Below are positions 10,541 through 24,499 of a stretch of 64,000 nt of DNA, piece by piece. A program made the position numbers and the translations under genes. This stretch comes from Dromaius novaehollandiae (lineage: Eukaryota; Chordata; Aves; Casuariiformes; Dromaiidae). Each line of letters begins with the position of its first letter. Positions within the stretch are counted from its first letter, which is position 1. The notes under the pieces are model-generated. The model worked only from the letters and a program-made list of their open reading frames with translations, had not been told where the DNA came from and did no database searches. The DNA lies in contig NC_088130.1 of NCBI RefSeq assembly GCF_036370855.1, positions 65,138,941 to 65,202,940 of the forward strand, given 5' to 3'.

Positions 10541-13500
10541 TCTTTTTCTCTTAAAATTAGAAGAAAATAATAAACATTTTCATAGATTACCTTTCTTGGA
10601 AGATTTTCAAAGAAATTTTGAAATATAGCTTTTGGTTATCAGAAAACCTTCCTTCCCTGCCTCTTCCACCCAGAGAGAAAAGAAAAGGAAGAAAATATTT
10701 TATTTGCCAGTGCTACTTTTTGGTCCTCTCTTATTTTAATTTCCCTCATATGTGTTTACAGTAACTATCCCCACATACCTTTTTCCCTGATCATGGTTGG
10801 GATTCCAGATATGTTCTTTATGGAGCCATAAATACAAGTCTTCAGAGATGACTCACAGCCCATCCTAGAAGGTGTAAAGTGAAGTAGTAGAACTTATTCT
10901 CAGTGAAGTATGCAAACTTTCAGATGACATCCTGAAATCTAAGCCTCACAAGCTGTCCTAATGGGAAATATAGACCACTTCCTAACATCCTTTCTGGTTT
11001 ATGTAAGATTAAGACAAACTGTTCAGAGACTAAACAACCTGCTTTAAAACTAACTTCACAATTGAAAAAACAAATAATATTTTTAGGCTTTTTGCTTCCC
11101 CTGTGGCTAACCAAAAAGTGAACAAAGCTGGAATGAAACCTATATAGTGCTATGGTGTGTCTGCAATGAGTCAAAGAATCAAATGGTTAAAGACAAGAAA
11201 TTAATTTCCTCTATCACTCTCTATCTCCCTTTACCCTGTTTCCATCTCTTTGATCCCGGAGTCTTCTGATTGCTGGGTTGTGGCTCACTTTTACCAGCTG
11301 CAGGTGTGAGATGGTATGAAACCTTTAACAAACATATCTTTGGCTAGTGACTATATGAAGTGTTTTGTATTCAGCAACAACTCATTTGGCTGAATAAATA
11401 AGAACCTCACAACAAACATCCTTTCCAAAGGCAAAGTGCTCCTTCTATTTTGGACTCAGCACTTACTAAACTTGTAAATATGCATCAGCATGGTTTGTGG
11501 TATATATGATTAGATGCTACATGGGGAGTTTTATTGTTTTATACTTACTACAGCATCAGCAGCAGAGCACAGAGTACATGAAATACAGATAATTGTTGAG
11601 GGGAAGCAAGTAATTTCAGTTACAGCTATTCTCTTACCCTAAGTGAATCCGTGTTATTTTCCTATTTTGTTTGCAACAGTAGTTTTAAGCAGAGTATGGC
11701 TGGGACTCTGTGCTACTTTCCCTTTCTGCTCTTTTTTCAACATGTAGTCATATCCTGTTGATACGAAAATATGGGTCACTCCTGTCATGTAATATGAAGT
11801 TGAGAAACAACCAGATACATACATAAATCCATTGAATGCCTAAGGAAAGCTCATTTAAAACTCTCAACTGACATCCTAATTACTGCTGTTCAACACAGGA
11901 CTATTCATGCAATCTGGCTCAGATACCATTGTTTGAAAACCATCAAAACCACAGACAGCCACACACTGAGATACAATAAATGTCAAGCCTACAGTGCATA
12001 TTTTCTAGAATTGTTTAATGCTGACACAGTGTGTGTGCCAAAGAAGGCATAATCAAACAGGCAGTGCTCTTCTTTGTGGCCATCCTATTGGGATTTGAAA
12101 ATTACTCAGATTTGACCCAGTAGCAGAAAATAACAATGTGGAGACACATTAGAACTTTAGATAGGAGTTACCTAGCAGTGGGGGGAAAAAAAAGAGCAAA
12201 CACACTGTTATGTAGGAGGTTTATGAGCCATATGTGTAAAGAGTCATCATTGTAAACATTGTACATCCATGAGATAAAATTCCAGAAAGCAAGCCTGAAA
12301 GAAAGTCTTCTAAATTTCAATCTCTATGTCTGTTACAGGGAACACAGAAAAGGCAGGGAAAAGCATCAGTTGTTGTCGCAAGTTCCCCAAGATGCCTTGG
12401 TCAGGACTTTTTGGACCATTTCAATGATTAATACCCACTAATAGCTGGTATTACTGGCTCTGAGCAGATCTACCTGGGTTTTTCATTCAAAAAATCCACC
12501 TAGATTGGTTTCATCTTTCTGGTTCCTTTGTCCAGGACATTTCTAATGCTTAGTTGCAGAGCATCTCAGTTTACTCCTCACCTGTTATAAAGCAGAGAGT
12601 AGCATTCATTGTATTGCTCTCCTTTCAAAGATTGTCCTTTCTGTAATATATTCAAGTAAAAATTGAGAAGTGTGGCATTTGTTTATCCAGTGTGTGCAAA
12701 ATCTGAGACAGGCAGAAGAAGCACATAAGCATCCTTTCCCAAAGAGCAGTGTTGACTGATGGGCCCCAGAAGTGTATAGGATCTCTGGAAGAGGAGGAGC
12801 AGGTGTGGAGTGGGGATAGGAATTTTACTGTGGCACAGCCTTATGTCTGGGCTTCTCTGGACCTGTATTTTCCCTACCTGGAAATTCTCACCTGATGTAA
12901 ATGGAGATTCTACCATTTGGGTAGATTTTCCTTGGGAGGAAAAAATTTCTTTGATAAGTCTGCCAGATATGTAGGAATCTGGGACATACGCACAGCATGT
13001 GTGAAAAACAACTCTCTGTAAAGCACTTTCACAGTTAGTCTGACACATCTGGGAAATGTCAGACCTACAGAATATATTCCACAAATGATCTGTGCGTCAT
13101 GGATGTCTTAGGTTGACTGAACACAGAAAGAACAACTAGCTAGCAAGTGCCCCGCAGGTGCAATGCACTGAACTCTCTGAGTATACACTATCCTATGAAT
13201 GAGCACACATTTTTTCCTGGGAGAAAAAATGGCAATTGTGTGTTAGAAGAAATTCAGAAACACTATGTGCCAGGATATAGCACCTGCTGGAATATATCCG
13301 ACCAAGATCCTGCCTCAGCATAACTAAAACTTCATCCATCCCTTCCTGATCTTCCCTCGCATTCAGCCTATTTCCTCTTTTGCGATATCAGAAATGTGAA
13401 TTGGCAATTACCATCAGTATTCAGCGTCTCAACAAAGTGGCTATTTTGAAGGCCATTTGTCTATTACAGTGACAACGTGACCTCTAAGTATTTGGCCTAG

Positions 13501-13761
13501 TTTCTCTCTAAAGTATAAGGTTGGTGACTTGTAGAAAGTGATAATACATAGGCATGGAACAACAGTTGGAGTAACTATTGTTAGTATTAACCAACAAATT
13601 AATTAACAAAAGGTTATTCTGTTTAGTAGCTAGATTTTATTTTTTTAACAAAGAAAATTAATAACTTTCCATGAAGATGGTAGAAAGTAGAAGCAAAAAT
13701 ATATTTACTTGTTCTGGGTTACTCACAGTAGGTAGTAGAAGGTCAAAGATTAGAATCACAG
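10541..13761. other. Intergenic, nothing recognised
   Basis: No repeat family or gene recognised. The longest frame (minus strand 12683-13084, 133 codons) has Met and stop but no domain, no repeats and no splice context that marks it as coding. Confidence 0.6.
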
Positions 13762-13767
13762 TGTCTT

Positions 13768-13910
13768 CAGCATTGTTTCTCAACCTTTTAAAGCTAAGAA
13801 CCTTCTAGTTTCCAAAAAAAATTTTTAAATGTCCAGTGACTATCCCGACAGCACTGCCAGACTTTTGTATATCTGTAAATGAGAGAAGGAAACAAGGGTT
13901 ACACTTATAA
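13768..13910. mobile_element. Possible hAT-type DNA transposon end
   Basis: CAGCATTGTTTCTCAACCTT at 13768-13787 resembles the inverted-repeat terminus of hAT elements of the Charlie/MER5 kind (CAGNGGTTCTCAACC), followed by a decayed AAGAACC and a poly-A/T-rich block as in such ends. The opposite terminus and target-site duplication were not found, so this is a weak call. Confidence 0.3.
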
Positions 13911-16900
13911 CCACAAGTATTTCCCTCTCATAGGGCAGCAGCTCTACAGTAATAATCAGCACAGATGTCTTGCTGCAATTGTATGTATTCATTCTTTGCA
14001 CTAAGGACTACTACAACTGGCTTGGTGTAAAGAAAAAGAAAAGTTCTTTTGCAGTTTGGAACCTTTCCGAAAATTCAGAAAACACTGGAACACAAGGGTG
14101 TATTGCTATGGAGGGGAGAAATTAAAGTGCCTGCCTATTCACCCATGTGAAACCTAGAGGTTAATAATTTTCATATACTCCACAGAGTCAGTGCAGTGAG
14201 ATGTGATTAATTGTTTATAAAATACTTTACAATCCTTGGTTTGCCAGAGCTATACTGTATATAGATCCAACTGATGATGGATATTACTCTTATTAATTTA
14301 CTACTGCTGGTCTCAGTGTGTGATCTCAAGAATCTTCTGAAATTTTTATCTCAAAATGAAATGTTAGTTCATCCTCTGATTTTGGCATCTCTGCATATGA
14401 TTTCATCACTGTTAGCAGAGCACCAGCAAAACAGACATAATTCCAAGAAGCTGAAATGAGTCATGTTAACACTGCAGTCGCAGAGCATAACAAATCTCTA
14501 TATAGCCCTGTGATAGGATGTTAAGAGTACAACAGTGTAATGAAGTTACTTGTTCACTCCACTATATTCTACATCATTAAACTTCATAAATGATGTTATC
14601 CAGGATCAGAAGTCAAAGATGTTTCTGAGCTCCAGTTGTGGACCTTCACAGGAAGATAAATGACAGGGTGAAGTATTTCCACTGTTGTTTGTTTTTTAAT
14701 TGTTGCTTTATGGGCCACAGGCAAAAGAGGAGCTCATAATTCATCAGCAACATGTTAATTTTATGCAGATAGTTAATGAGATCCTTAAAGGTATCATCTT
14801 GGAAGAAAAGATTTTGAATAAAATAGGTAAAAGATAGTACGAGGAGTTGTCCTTGACTGGATTTGCTGAAAAAAACAAGACTTGTGTGATACAGCTCTGC
14901 ACAAGTATACAGGTGTACACAGGTCTATGTGCTAGTTGGTCTAAGTGCTGTTCTAATAACTTATAAATCAACTGGTCAAATTTTAACCATATTTGACAAA
15001 GAGCAGGCACCTTAGATCTATGAAGTTCTAAGAAAATTCATCAAAACAGGTGGGCAGGGAGAAGAGAGAAAACCTGCCAAATGTTTGCTATTCATAGACA
15101 CCAGAGAATTCACACAAGGAACAACCATAAAAATGATTTATATATGAGAAATTTTCAACTCCTGCTTCTGTTTTCTTAATGAAAGAAATCAAGAAATTAA
15201 TTACCAACATCAAGTAGCATCAGAATGTAAAACTACAGGACAGAGAGACTCCTTAGATCTGGTCCTTCCTCATAGAATAGCTGTTTGCTTTGTTTGGTTC
15301 GTGTGGGTTTTGTTTTCTTACAAGATCAAGTATTATTTTTTCTGTATGATAAAGTGTAGGTACAGAGAAAGATTTAAAGTCAAGAAGAATACAGAACAAA
15401 GGAATCAGAGACAATACTAGTAAATTAAGTGTGCATGGGAATGCTCCAGGACATGGAGGTCAGGTGGAGTAAAATATCCCACGTCTATGCCAGGAAATAA
15501 TTGCTTTAACTTTAAAAACTGCATGTTAATAGTTTACAGAGAATGGTCCTTGAACTATTCTAACTGCCAAATTATGGCCAGGAATTTTTTAGGGAAAGTG
15601 CTGGTTGGAACAGGCCAAATTCATTTTGGTAACTGTTCTGTCAATTTAGTAGCATAAAAAAAAATCATATTCCAGTGCCTATGAATGTTTCTTAGCTCAT
15701 TTCAATTTACTATTTTAGAAACAGTCACATTATATTAAAATATTTTTAAGTTAATCTAACATTTATCAATCAAAATTAGTTTGCAGTGGAAATTTCCTTG
15801 CTTTTGGCTAAGTATTTTTGTAAAGTTTTATGAAAAAGAGCAAAATAGGAAGGGGGAAAAAAAGGAGGTGTTAGGAAATCAAGATTTTGAGGTTCCCACT
15901 AACACAACAATGGTCCTCCATGGGAATTGTAATTCTATTCCCTTTCCCTCCTTTGAGGCCTGGTTCAAAGGCCAGACACACTCAGGGTGTAGACTGGGTG
16001 TAAGCAGAGTCTGCTTGCCCCACTGAAAAAATATGCAAACCAGGGACCCAGCACACTCTCGGCAGTCCTATCAATCCAGTGTTCTAGATGGGGATATGCT
16101 GTAAGAGTGATTTATTATGTGATGCCTTAGACACAGACCCCCTGCTGGCATTTAATCAAGGTTATTGAACATTTTGGACCCAACAAAATGAAGCTGAAAT
16201 TTGGAAGTCCTAAGAGATCTGATCCCCTGTAATTATTTGTATCACCCTTGAAGAGAGTAAAATATGTATTAGGGTGTTTCTGGATTGCAGCATCTTGGTC
16301 TGCTTGGATGAGGTGATGAGAAAGCTGAATTTTCTCTGCATTTTTCGATTTATTGTTAATTACTATGATGTTTTGCTCTAATAAATTGTATTCACGCTCA
16401 GAATTTTCAAATGGATGCCAATTTTCTATAATAATTTATCAGAAAATATGCAGAACTGCTGCATGGAGTGAAATGATAAAACTATTTGGAAAAGATTTAT
16501 TGCACTGCTCACGTTGTAGCATCTATGACTTAAGATCATTAGTATTTTGCCTTCCTATTCCCAGATCTGACAATACATGAGGGCAGATTTAGCAGTGGAT
16601 GTTAAACAGCTAAGGACTATAAGCCACATATATCATCTGCGAAAGGCTGTTTTTGACGAAAAAAACAAAGCTGAAAACCAGCTCCTTTCCCCCACAAAAT
16701 TCCTTGTATGTTCTCACATGTAGGTGCTCAGCATGACAAGGATGCACAGACACATGTAGACACACACCTGAACCCCATCATACAAAGAACCATACTGAAG
16801 CAATTACTTAGCCATCTGCTGTGGTTGGAGACAGTATTTCTAAATAGTATTCATTTTTCCCCTCAAAAGGATGAATACAGAAATATAACAATTGCATTAA

Positions 16901-19900
16901 AAAGTTAAGGAAAGAACGATAATAATGCTGGTGAGAACAATGAATCCTAACCATCTTCCTCAGGATTCACTCATTTTTTACCCAGAAGAGGAAAAATAAC
17001 AAGAACAAAACATGGACAGAATTGGTCCAGATGATCTGATCCTCAGAGTGTGGATATTTAGAAATAAAGGGTGAGTTTGGGATAAAGGCTTTAAGATGAA
17101 ATACAGAAAATTTAGATGGATTTTCTATGTAGCAGACTTTGCAAAGCTTTCTGACCTTGGCAGTCATAAACATTAAGTTAGACACACCCATACTGGTTTT
17201 GCCTCATCTTGCAAAGGGATGTGAAAATATCCCAAGACTGCTGCAAATCTTCCTTCCTTAATATATTTCCTGTGCTTAGCCTAGCATCCAGCCAGGCAAC
17301 CTGAGATTTTTCTTCTATTCCCTCAAAGCTGCTGTTCCCCTCATGCATTGTCCTATTTCCACTTGTGGCCAAGCTCTGCTACTTCAAAGATGGATGATAA
17401 ATAGAAAATAACCTTGAAATTTAGCCACTCAAAGATGAGCTTTGTAGGGTGTGGCTGTATAAAACACTTGCCTTGATTCTTTTCATACTGATATCAATGA
17501 CAAATCACCTATTTACTTCAGCAAAAACAGAGTTAAACCAAATACCACTTATCAAACCCTTATTATGGGAGCACAAAATATTTAGACAACATAATCTTCT
17601 ACCAAGTGCTTGGTTTAGCATGTTGGCTTAGCCATAGGAAGTATACTAATGAAATTATTGTCATTTGGGAAACGGCCCATTCTCTGGGAGCTTGCCTGGT
17701 TGATTTGATCTGAATCCAATATAAATTGATTTTTTTTTTTAATGTGAAACATATAGTAATGCAAATATGTTAACTAGCACTATCTTCATAAAAACCTGCT
17801 GCTATGTTAAGATATTCCAGGCTGTCCAAGAATTTTTATTTTGAAGTGTAGGAAAAACAATCATTTTTGGCCCTTTTACCTGAAATTATCATAGTAATGG
17901 AAGTCCCAGTTTCTCAGCTGAGGGAAGAATTATAGCCTTTATGCCCAGCAAGATTTAAGCCTTTGTATTATGTCGTTTTTTTTTTTCTCACCATGTTTAG
18001 AATATCACAAAACCCAGCATCACCTTGGCAACATTATTTCTACTGTTCCAGTGAGATAATGGTTTTATGTAACTGTTAGTACTGGTCAGTCTCTTCACTG
18101 CAGCAGAGACCTAATAAAAATGAAGCAAATTTTTATGGCAAACAGCAGCATACTTACGAGAAATTACTAATCTTCATCTGCATATCTAATTGTTTATGCT
18201 GTTTCATTTAGAAGGATGCTCATCCAGATAATGTATTTTTAAACTTTGACAGAAACGATGTGATAGAAACAAAACACTGCAAATCAAGACATGAGAAACA
18301 GAGGGTAAAAATACCCCACCTCTAACATCAAATTGAAGGGACGTGCATGCATCTAAATTCATGCACCAAAAATCTCTGCCCGACTTCTTAGTTGCATAAG
18401 AGTCCAAAAACATCTAATTTGTAGTAATGTTCATAGCTCTGTTAATTCAGTACATGCCCAGACTTCTAAGATGCCAAATGTCAGAGGCCATTTCAGATGC
18501 ATAAACTCGGGTCTATGGATGGATGAACTGTCTGTCTTCCAGCCTGGGAATCCTGAATTCGTTTCTGCAGTATGATAGTGTTTCTGTAGGATAGGTGGAG
18601 AATGCTTGTTTTCTGGCTAGCTGATTACAGAAAGAAGTAAGAAAATGCTTTTGAAGTCTGCAGGCTGACAGGAGTCCAGAAATGAGGTTGGTAGGCCACT
18701 ATTTGCACTGATTACAATACGCACTAATTATTTAGAGTATTGAGTAAAGAATGATCTTCAACTAGTGTCCTAATCTACTTTTTTGGCTACTTTTAAAGAG
18801 AAAATAACCTTTTCTATATACCTAAGTACAGAGGAACGCACTAGTCCAAGAAAGGTGTCTAACTGAGATTTTCAAGTAGTACCAGATTGTGAAATAAGGA
18901 TATCATCCACTACCCTTGAACATTGATTTCTGTTGGCTAACTCAATTATTTATCGGTGCTGGACTGTAAATCCTGTTGTTCACCTCCCAGCGCTCCTTAC
19001 ACTTTGCATAAAGAATTTAGAAACCCACTTTGGGCACCTCATTTAGGAGACTGTGAGTAAAACCTTGTCGTATGAGGTCTGATTTGTTCCAAATAATGCC
19101 TTCAACCTTTGGTTATATGTATCCTTTTTGTTGTTCTATTATTTTATTTTTTCTTAGATAGCTGCTATTTTTCCCACATCAAGAAAACTCAGAGCAGACA
19201 TTTTTTGCTCCAGCCTCTTTTGTGGATTCACCTCCTTTGTCAGCTTTAGCTTTCTTCCTTCATTTCTATAACTGGGCACTGAGAAATAACACATGATTGA
19301 GCCTAACAACATAATCCTTTTCTCCCCCTTCCTGGTGGCTTACATTTTCAAGACCATGTTAAAACTTACCACACATCCATACATCCTGAACATGTCATAT
19401 ATACTTAAACAAAGCCAGTGTGCATACGCACTGGTGACAACTACCACAGCACTGCAAGATTCACATGGAGTTTCTGCATGATCAGTTAACAATGCTGAGG
19501 ACTTATCTGACGTGTGTGGGTGTGCTTTTTCCTGAGAAGTTTTTCATTTCCATCACCTCATAGTACTTGTAGAAATTGTGTGCCCACGGATGCGTAGCGT
19601 CTTTTTCTTTTTAACTAGCATGCATGAGTTACAGCAGAAAGAAGAAGAAGAAAGGATTGAAGCATATTTTCTATCACAAATTTCCTTTTTGTGATAAAAC
19701 TAAAATATTTTGTAAAATGGTATCACATTTGGTTATAAAATTTAAATTAGAAAGCCATATTGTAATTTAGCTTCTCATATTCATTAGCAAAACTACAGAT
19801 GCCATCAAGTAATGCAGAAATATATTAATGTGCATTTTGAAAAAAAATACCCAACAAACTATCATCTGCTGTAAGTAGGAGGCTCCTAAAGATGTTTTCA

Positions 19901-21814
19901 AGCAACAACGAACAGAATTTTGGTGCGTATTCTCTTTCTCATAGTATTTAACAAAATATCATGTGCTCTTAGAGAAAAGACAGTGGGATATGTGGGCCTT
20001 CATCTGACTTAGTAGAGAAATGCATCTGTCTTTCTACAAATAGCAGGAGTTCCCATGAATTTTATGTTATCATTCTCATTATAACTAACTCCACTCCTCT
20101 TGTCAAAAAATTTAAGAGAAAAATTTCATTACTGCTGGATCCATTTGACTGCCCCCGTACAGAGTGATGTCCCCCATACAGAGACTGTTTTGAACAGAAG
20201 CTATGAATTGTAAAAAATAAAATAAAAAAAGAGAATTGACCCTCTTCAGCTTTATCACTTCCTTTTTCCTTCAATATATGAAGCTGAAAATGCAGCTACT
20301 GCAGTGGAAGATCCATTATAAACTCAGTCAGTTACACTCTAGATGTCATAGTTGAAGGATAGTGTGTGATAATAGCTATGCTGTCCTCCTGGACAATTTA
20401 TAAAAATGTAAGATATATAATATCACTAATGGAAAAAAAAGAGCTTCATAATTAGCTTCCACACTTCTCTTGCATTTCAGATTGTCATTTTACTATATTT
20501 TAAGCCAAATTTCTAACAAGCCTAATTAAGGCAGATAATTATTTGTAGAAAAAAAATACAATTTCTTCTTCTTTGTTAATGTTTAAGTGCATTTGCCAAG
20601 CACAGAATTGCTTAGGGCCTGAGGCTGCATTTCTGAGAGGATTGGAGTTAATCAAGTTAAAACTGCTGTAGACCTGCCCTCCTCCTTGTCCTGCCAGATT
20701 TTGGGTGTTAAACAGGCAGAAAATGCATCATTTTGCTGTTGGTGCTTTGCTGGGTGACATTTCTGCTCCACAGGCTCAGCTGTTGTGGTTCACCAAGGGG
20801 GTCATTGAATATTAGTTCTGGCACAAAGTAGGAGGCAGTACCATTGCCTTAAGCCCTACCTGGCTGTGTAAGAGCATGGGCAATGTGACTGCCATAAAGA
20901 AAGACTGTCAGGACAAAGCCCTTATTAATATGTAGACAAGTTCTTCTTCTCTTTCCTGGAGATCATCTTGGATTAAATAATAAAAAAAAATAGGAAAGAG
21001 AAAACAAAGGAAAGGAAAAGAATTGAAGGTTTATTTCAAAACTTTTAAGTTCTGATGATTTTTTTGTTAGGTTTGCCATAAAAACTCCCTTCAAGGAAAC
21101 AGGAAAATGATTCTTCAGTGTTTACTAAATAAAACTTGAACTGAAAACAAAGTACAAAAAAAAATGCCTTTTAATAATCATAATCATTATTTACTATCAA
21201 GAAGTTACAGATTTGTAGTTATTGTATTCATTTTATGTATAAGTAAGCTGAAATGTATGTATTTTTTGTATAAAATTATTTATGGCCTTGAATTCCTGTA
21301 CTATAGATATCCCAAATAGTGCATACTGCAGCTATGTTTAAACAGAGGAAAGCCTCAGTGAATATAGTATAGCCAGGGAAAGCCTCCAGGAAAAGAATTT
21401 ACTGCTCTTAAAAAATAATTTTAAAACCCTCTTTTTTCACCAAGGATTCCCTAGTTGAAATGGTTCTCAAGTCATCAAGAGTTGATTAAACCTGAATATT
21501 TCAGGTTAATTCCTATTTTGCCAAAGAAGTTTAGAATTTTTTTAAAAAGTCTTTTTGCTGTGTTCTGAGACTTTCATGTTATGTAGATGGGTTTTTTTGT
21601 TTTTGTTTTTGTTTTTAATCAGGAGGAGGAATTCCCATTAAGGTGACTTTATTGGGCTGTGGGCTTGTCCTCTATGAAAAGTGATCAGTCCAATGAATTT
21701 CCTGATAATTTTATAACTGACCTTGAAAAAGCACTAGAACATATGTTTCAGGGAAGGTTTTGGAAACATCCCTACAGTGCAGATTATATGACCTGAAAAG
21801 GTAATGCTTCATTT
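13911..21814. other. Long intergenic stretch, no gene
   Basis: About 7.9 kb of AT-rich sequence with homopolymer runs (17731-17741 T, 17977-17986 T, 21594-21616 T-rich with G). No frame exceeds 88 codons and none has a recognisable motif. 20460-20570 is AT-rich with homeodomain-like TAATTA words, which are common by chance at this base composition. Confidence 0.6.
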
Positions 21815-21935
21815 TCAATTTCTGTGATCAGATGAGGAAAATAGGACTAATGTAAAATAAATGTAAGTGGAAAAAGCATGTAAAGTTACCTAGAGCTGAT
21901 GTGGAACAGGACAAGCTTCTTTAAAGTTCAGATGC
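21815..21935 (-). mobile_element. MIR/CORE-SINE-like fragment, minus orientation
   Basis: The plus strand reads CAGATGAGGAAAATAGGACT, then AAAGTTACCTAGAGCTGATG and GGAACAGGACAAGCTTCT. This parallels the reverse of MIR (CAGATGAGGAAACTGAGGC, AAGGTCACACAGCTAGTAA, and the GCAGAGCTGGGATT block). It is old and degraded. Confidence 0.45.
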
Positions 21936-21981
21936 CATTCAGGTAAATGAGTAACTGTTTTACACAGAAGCATTTTTCTCC

Positions 21982-22000
21982 TTTTTTTTTTTTTTTTTTT
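21982..22000 (+). repeat. Poly(T) run
   Basis: Nineteen T in a row. No retroposed body was recognised on either side, so it may be a simple homopolymer rather than a retroposon tail. Confidence 0.8.
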
Positions 22001-24485
22001 ATGAGTTTGCTCAGTGGATTGGTTCTTTTAGGCTCAATAGCACTCATTTTCCCTGTGAATCCAAAGGTTGTTCATATTTCTTTCTCATGGCCCATGGAAG
22101 CTGAACTTCTATCACATCTCAGAACAGCTGCCACAATTCTCGGGAACTTGTTTTTATATTTACAAGGCAACAAAACACACATAAACATCTTTGACATAGT
22201 CTAGTGTCTTGAAAATATGCCAGTAGTAATCTTGCTGGCTGCACTGGTCCTGCTCTACTTTTCTGTATCACACACAGTACTCGGAATTGTTTCAAGCAGC
22301 TGCTGAGACAAATGTGGAACAGTTTAGCTCCTTTCGTGGCAGGAAATTGCAGATTTTTCATTAGTGATTACTTGTATTGCAGAAAAGCATGAGAGGCAGC
22401 ATGTCCCAGAGTCTTTATAGTAGAATTTGGGAATGTAAAGTTTAAATGCAGCTGAGAAGAATTTTTCATAGAAAATTAGTAGTCGTCTTAAGATAGCAGT
22501 CATCTTAAGGCACCACACTTTCACTACAAAACATCAGCGTGTTTGAAGTTCTGCTTTTGTGTACTCCTGCAGGAATCGGTATCTTGACTCAGTCAAACAC
22601 CAGCACGCTACAATAGCAATTGAAGCATTTGCTACTTTCCAAAATAGGTCCAGCAGATACAGAACAAAACCTAGGGTAGTTTGCATTCACAGCGTAGGAA
22701 GCCTGCACCAGAATTTCCCAGAAAACCCTTCCCAATGCTCTGAGCATACCTAACATGCGCAGGGTACTACATTCAGTCGCAGGAGGTTGTGGCTATGCCT
22801 GCAGCAGTAAATGGCTACAGAGGGCCAAGACATATGCGCAGGCTTGGTGCAGAGTTACCTATATAGTGGTATGAGTATGTGCATGTATAGTGAGGTGTGC
22901 ATCTACATATGTATATGAACATATTTGTAAAATATATATATCTAATATGTCTGAGAATACTGAGGGTGGTACCTCAATCTGTTCTCATTCAGGCCAAACA
23001 CAACTTGCCACAGTCAGTACTTTGGAACATCTTGGACATTGGTACAGGCCAGGAATCATCCCCAGTAGGTAGTTTGCAATGAGACATCTTTTTATGGCGG
23101 GATGGGTGAAAGGTAAGTTTTATGGCTGTCAGTCATGTTGTGACATTTCTCCTCAAGGATGAGGAATGTCCCTTGAGCGGTTAGGTTTTAATAGTCTGCT
23201 TCACTGGCACAGTACTTGATGTGACTGGCAGTGATGTGACTGGCTTGGCCTGAGGTGTTCAAACCATGATATCAACATCCCCTAATAGTCCCTTAACACC
23301 CAGACAGATGAGTGGGATAAGTGTGTCTCTCACAACAGACTCTTTCTCTTTGGTCTTTTATACTGGGGGACTCCCAGCCAGCGAATCCCATTCTTAGATG
23401 CTTTTCTCTTTATATTCAGTACATAGGAAATTTATGTGTAAACTCTAAGCTGTGAATTCATCCTGAATCAGACTGCTAACTTTTCAGGGCACTCATGTTC
23501 AACACAGCCTGTTAAATCCCTTTCTGAATCTGGACCTGTGTTACTAGGTAACACAAATTCAGTTCCAGTCAGTGGAACAGCTGTATACTGCCATCCTCAA
23601 ACTCACACTTCCAGAATGATAGAACATCTGAGGAGAAAAGAGTGTTTACAGTAATAGTCAAATTCTGATTTTGCTTTTGCAATTGAAACAAATGAGAGTA
23701 GGCCTTCTTTTAAAAATTTGTTTTGTTTCTCAAATTCTCATGAATAGCCAGCACCTCTTTAATAGAAAAAAAAAAAAAAATCTTTCCTCCTTCAAATATG
23801 CAGTTGTTCAGCCAAAACTGAAGAAACTTGCCCTGGATACACAATTCAAAAAATCCAGTTCTGAAACAAGGGTCATGGTTAGGTTGCTCAAGAAACTCTG
23901 GTGCCATTTGAGATGGCCCAGGGCTTCCTGCAGGGCTTCCAGCTGCAGCTGCAGAAGGGCAAGGGTATCTCATATTGTGTCATATTCATGACGTGGATGC
24001 TGCAAACACCTTAAGATCTCTCAAATGCCAATAAGAGCCTATTTTTAGGCAGTGGAATCAAGCCCTGAATACTGCTTTCTACAGATATTGTCCAAAGAAA
24101 GGCTGAGAACTTGTTTTAATGACACTGTTAAAACACCCTTTCTGTCATCGGAAAAGAGAAAGCAAATTGTTCCTGTTCCTTCAGGTTTCTGAAGAAGGTC
24201 TTATGCAGCATAGCCTGGAGCTATCTTCTTATCTGAAAGAGTCTGGCAGATTGTTCTCAAATGGGGGAAGTAATTCCTTAAGAATTCACAAAAGAAGAAA
24301 CATTGACTCTACCTTGAAATTTTAGAGTGCTAGCCAGTGGATGTTGTGGATGTAAAAGTTTACAGACCCAAAGGAAGAGTTCCACTACAAGTTCATGAAA
24401 GAGAAATCCATTGAGGATCACTAAATTCACAGAAAGAACTTGTGATTCAGGAAGTTTCTGATGACTGGTGTCTGAGAGAGTGTGT

Positions 24486-24499
24486 ATATATATATATAT
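24486..24499 (+). repeat. (TA)n microsatellite
   Basis: A GTGTA start followed by about seven TA units. Confidence 0.8.

Noticed and set aside
12683-13084. 133-codon minus-strand frame
   Set aside because: Among the longest frames, but no domain, no coding-like composition and no splice context. Expected occasionally in 64 kb of vertebrate DNA.
18960-19060. Possible old SINE/LINE tail (GGTGCTGGACTGTAAATCC)
   Set aside because: Resembles a common repeat tail only over a short stretch and could not be extended in either direction.
23671-23991. 106-codon plus-strand frame and its 87-codon minus-strand partner
   Set aside because: Contains a run of lysines from a poly(A) stretch and an arginine/cysteine-rich end; no family match.
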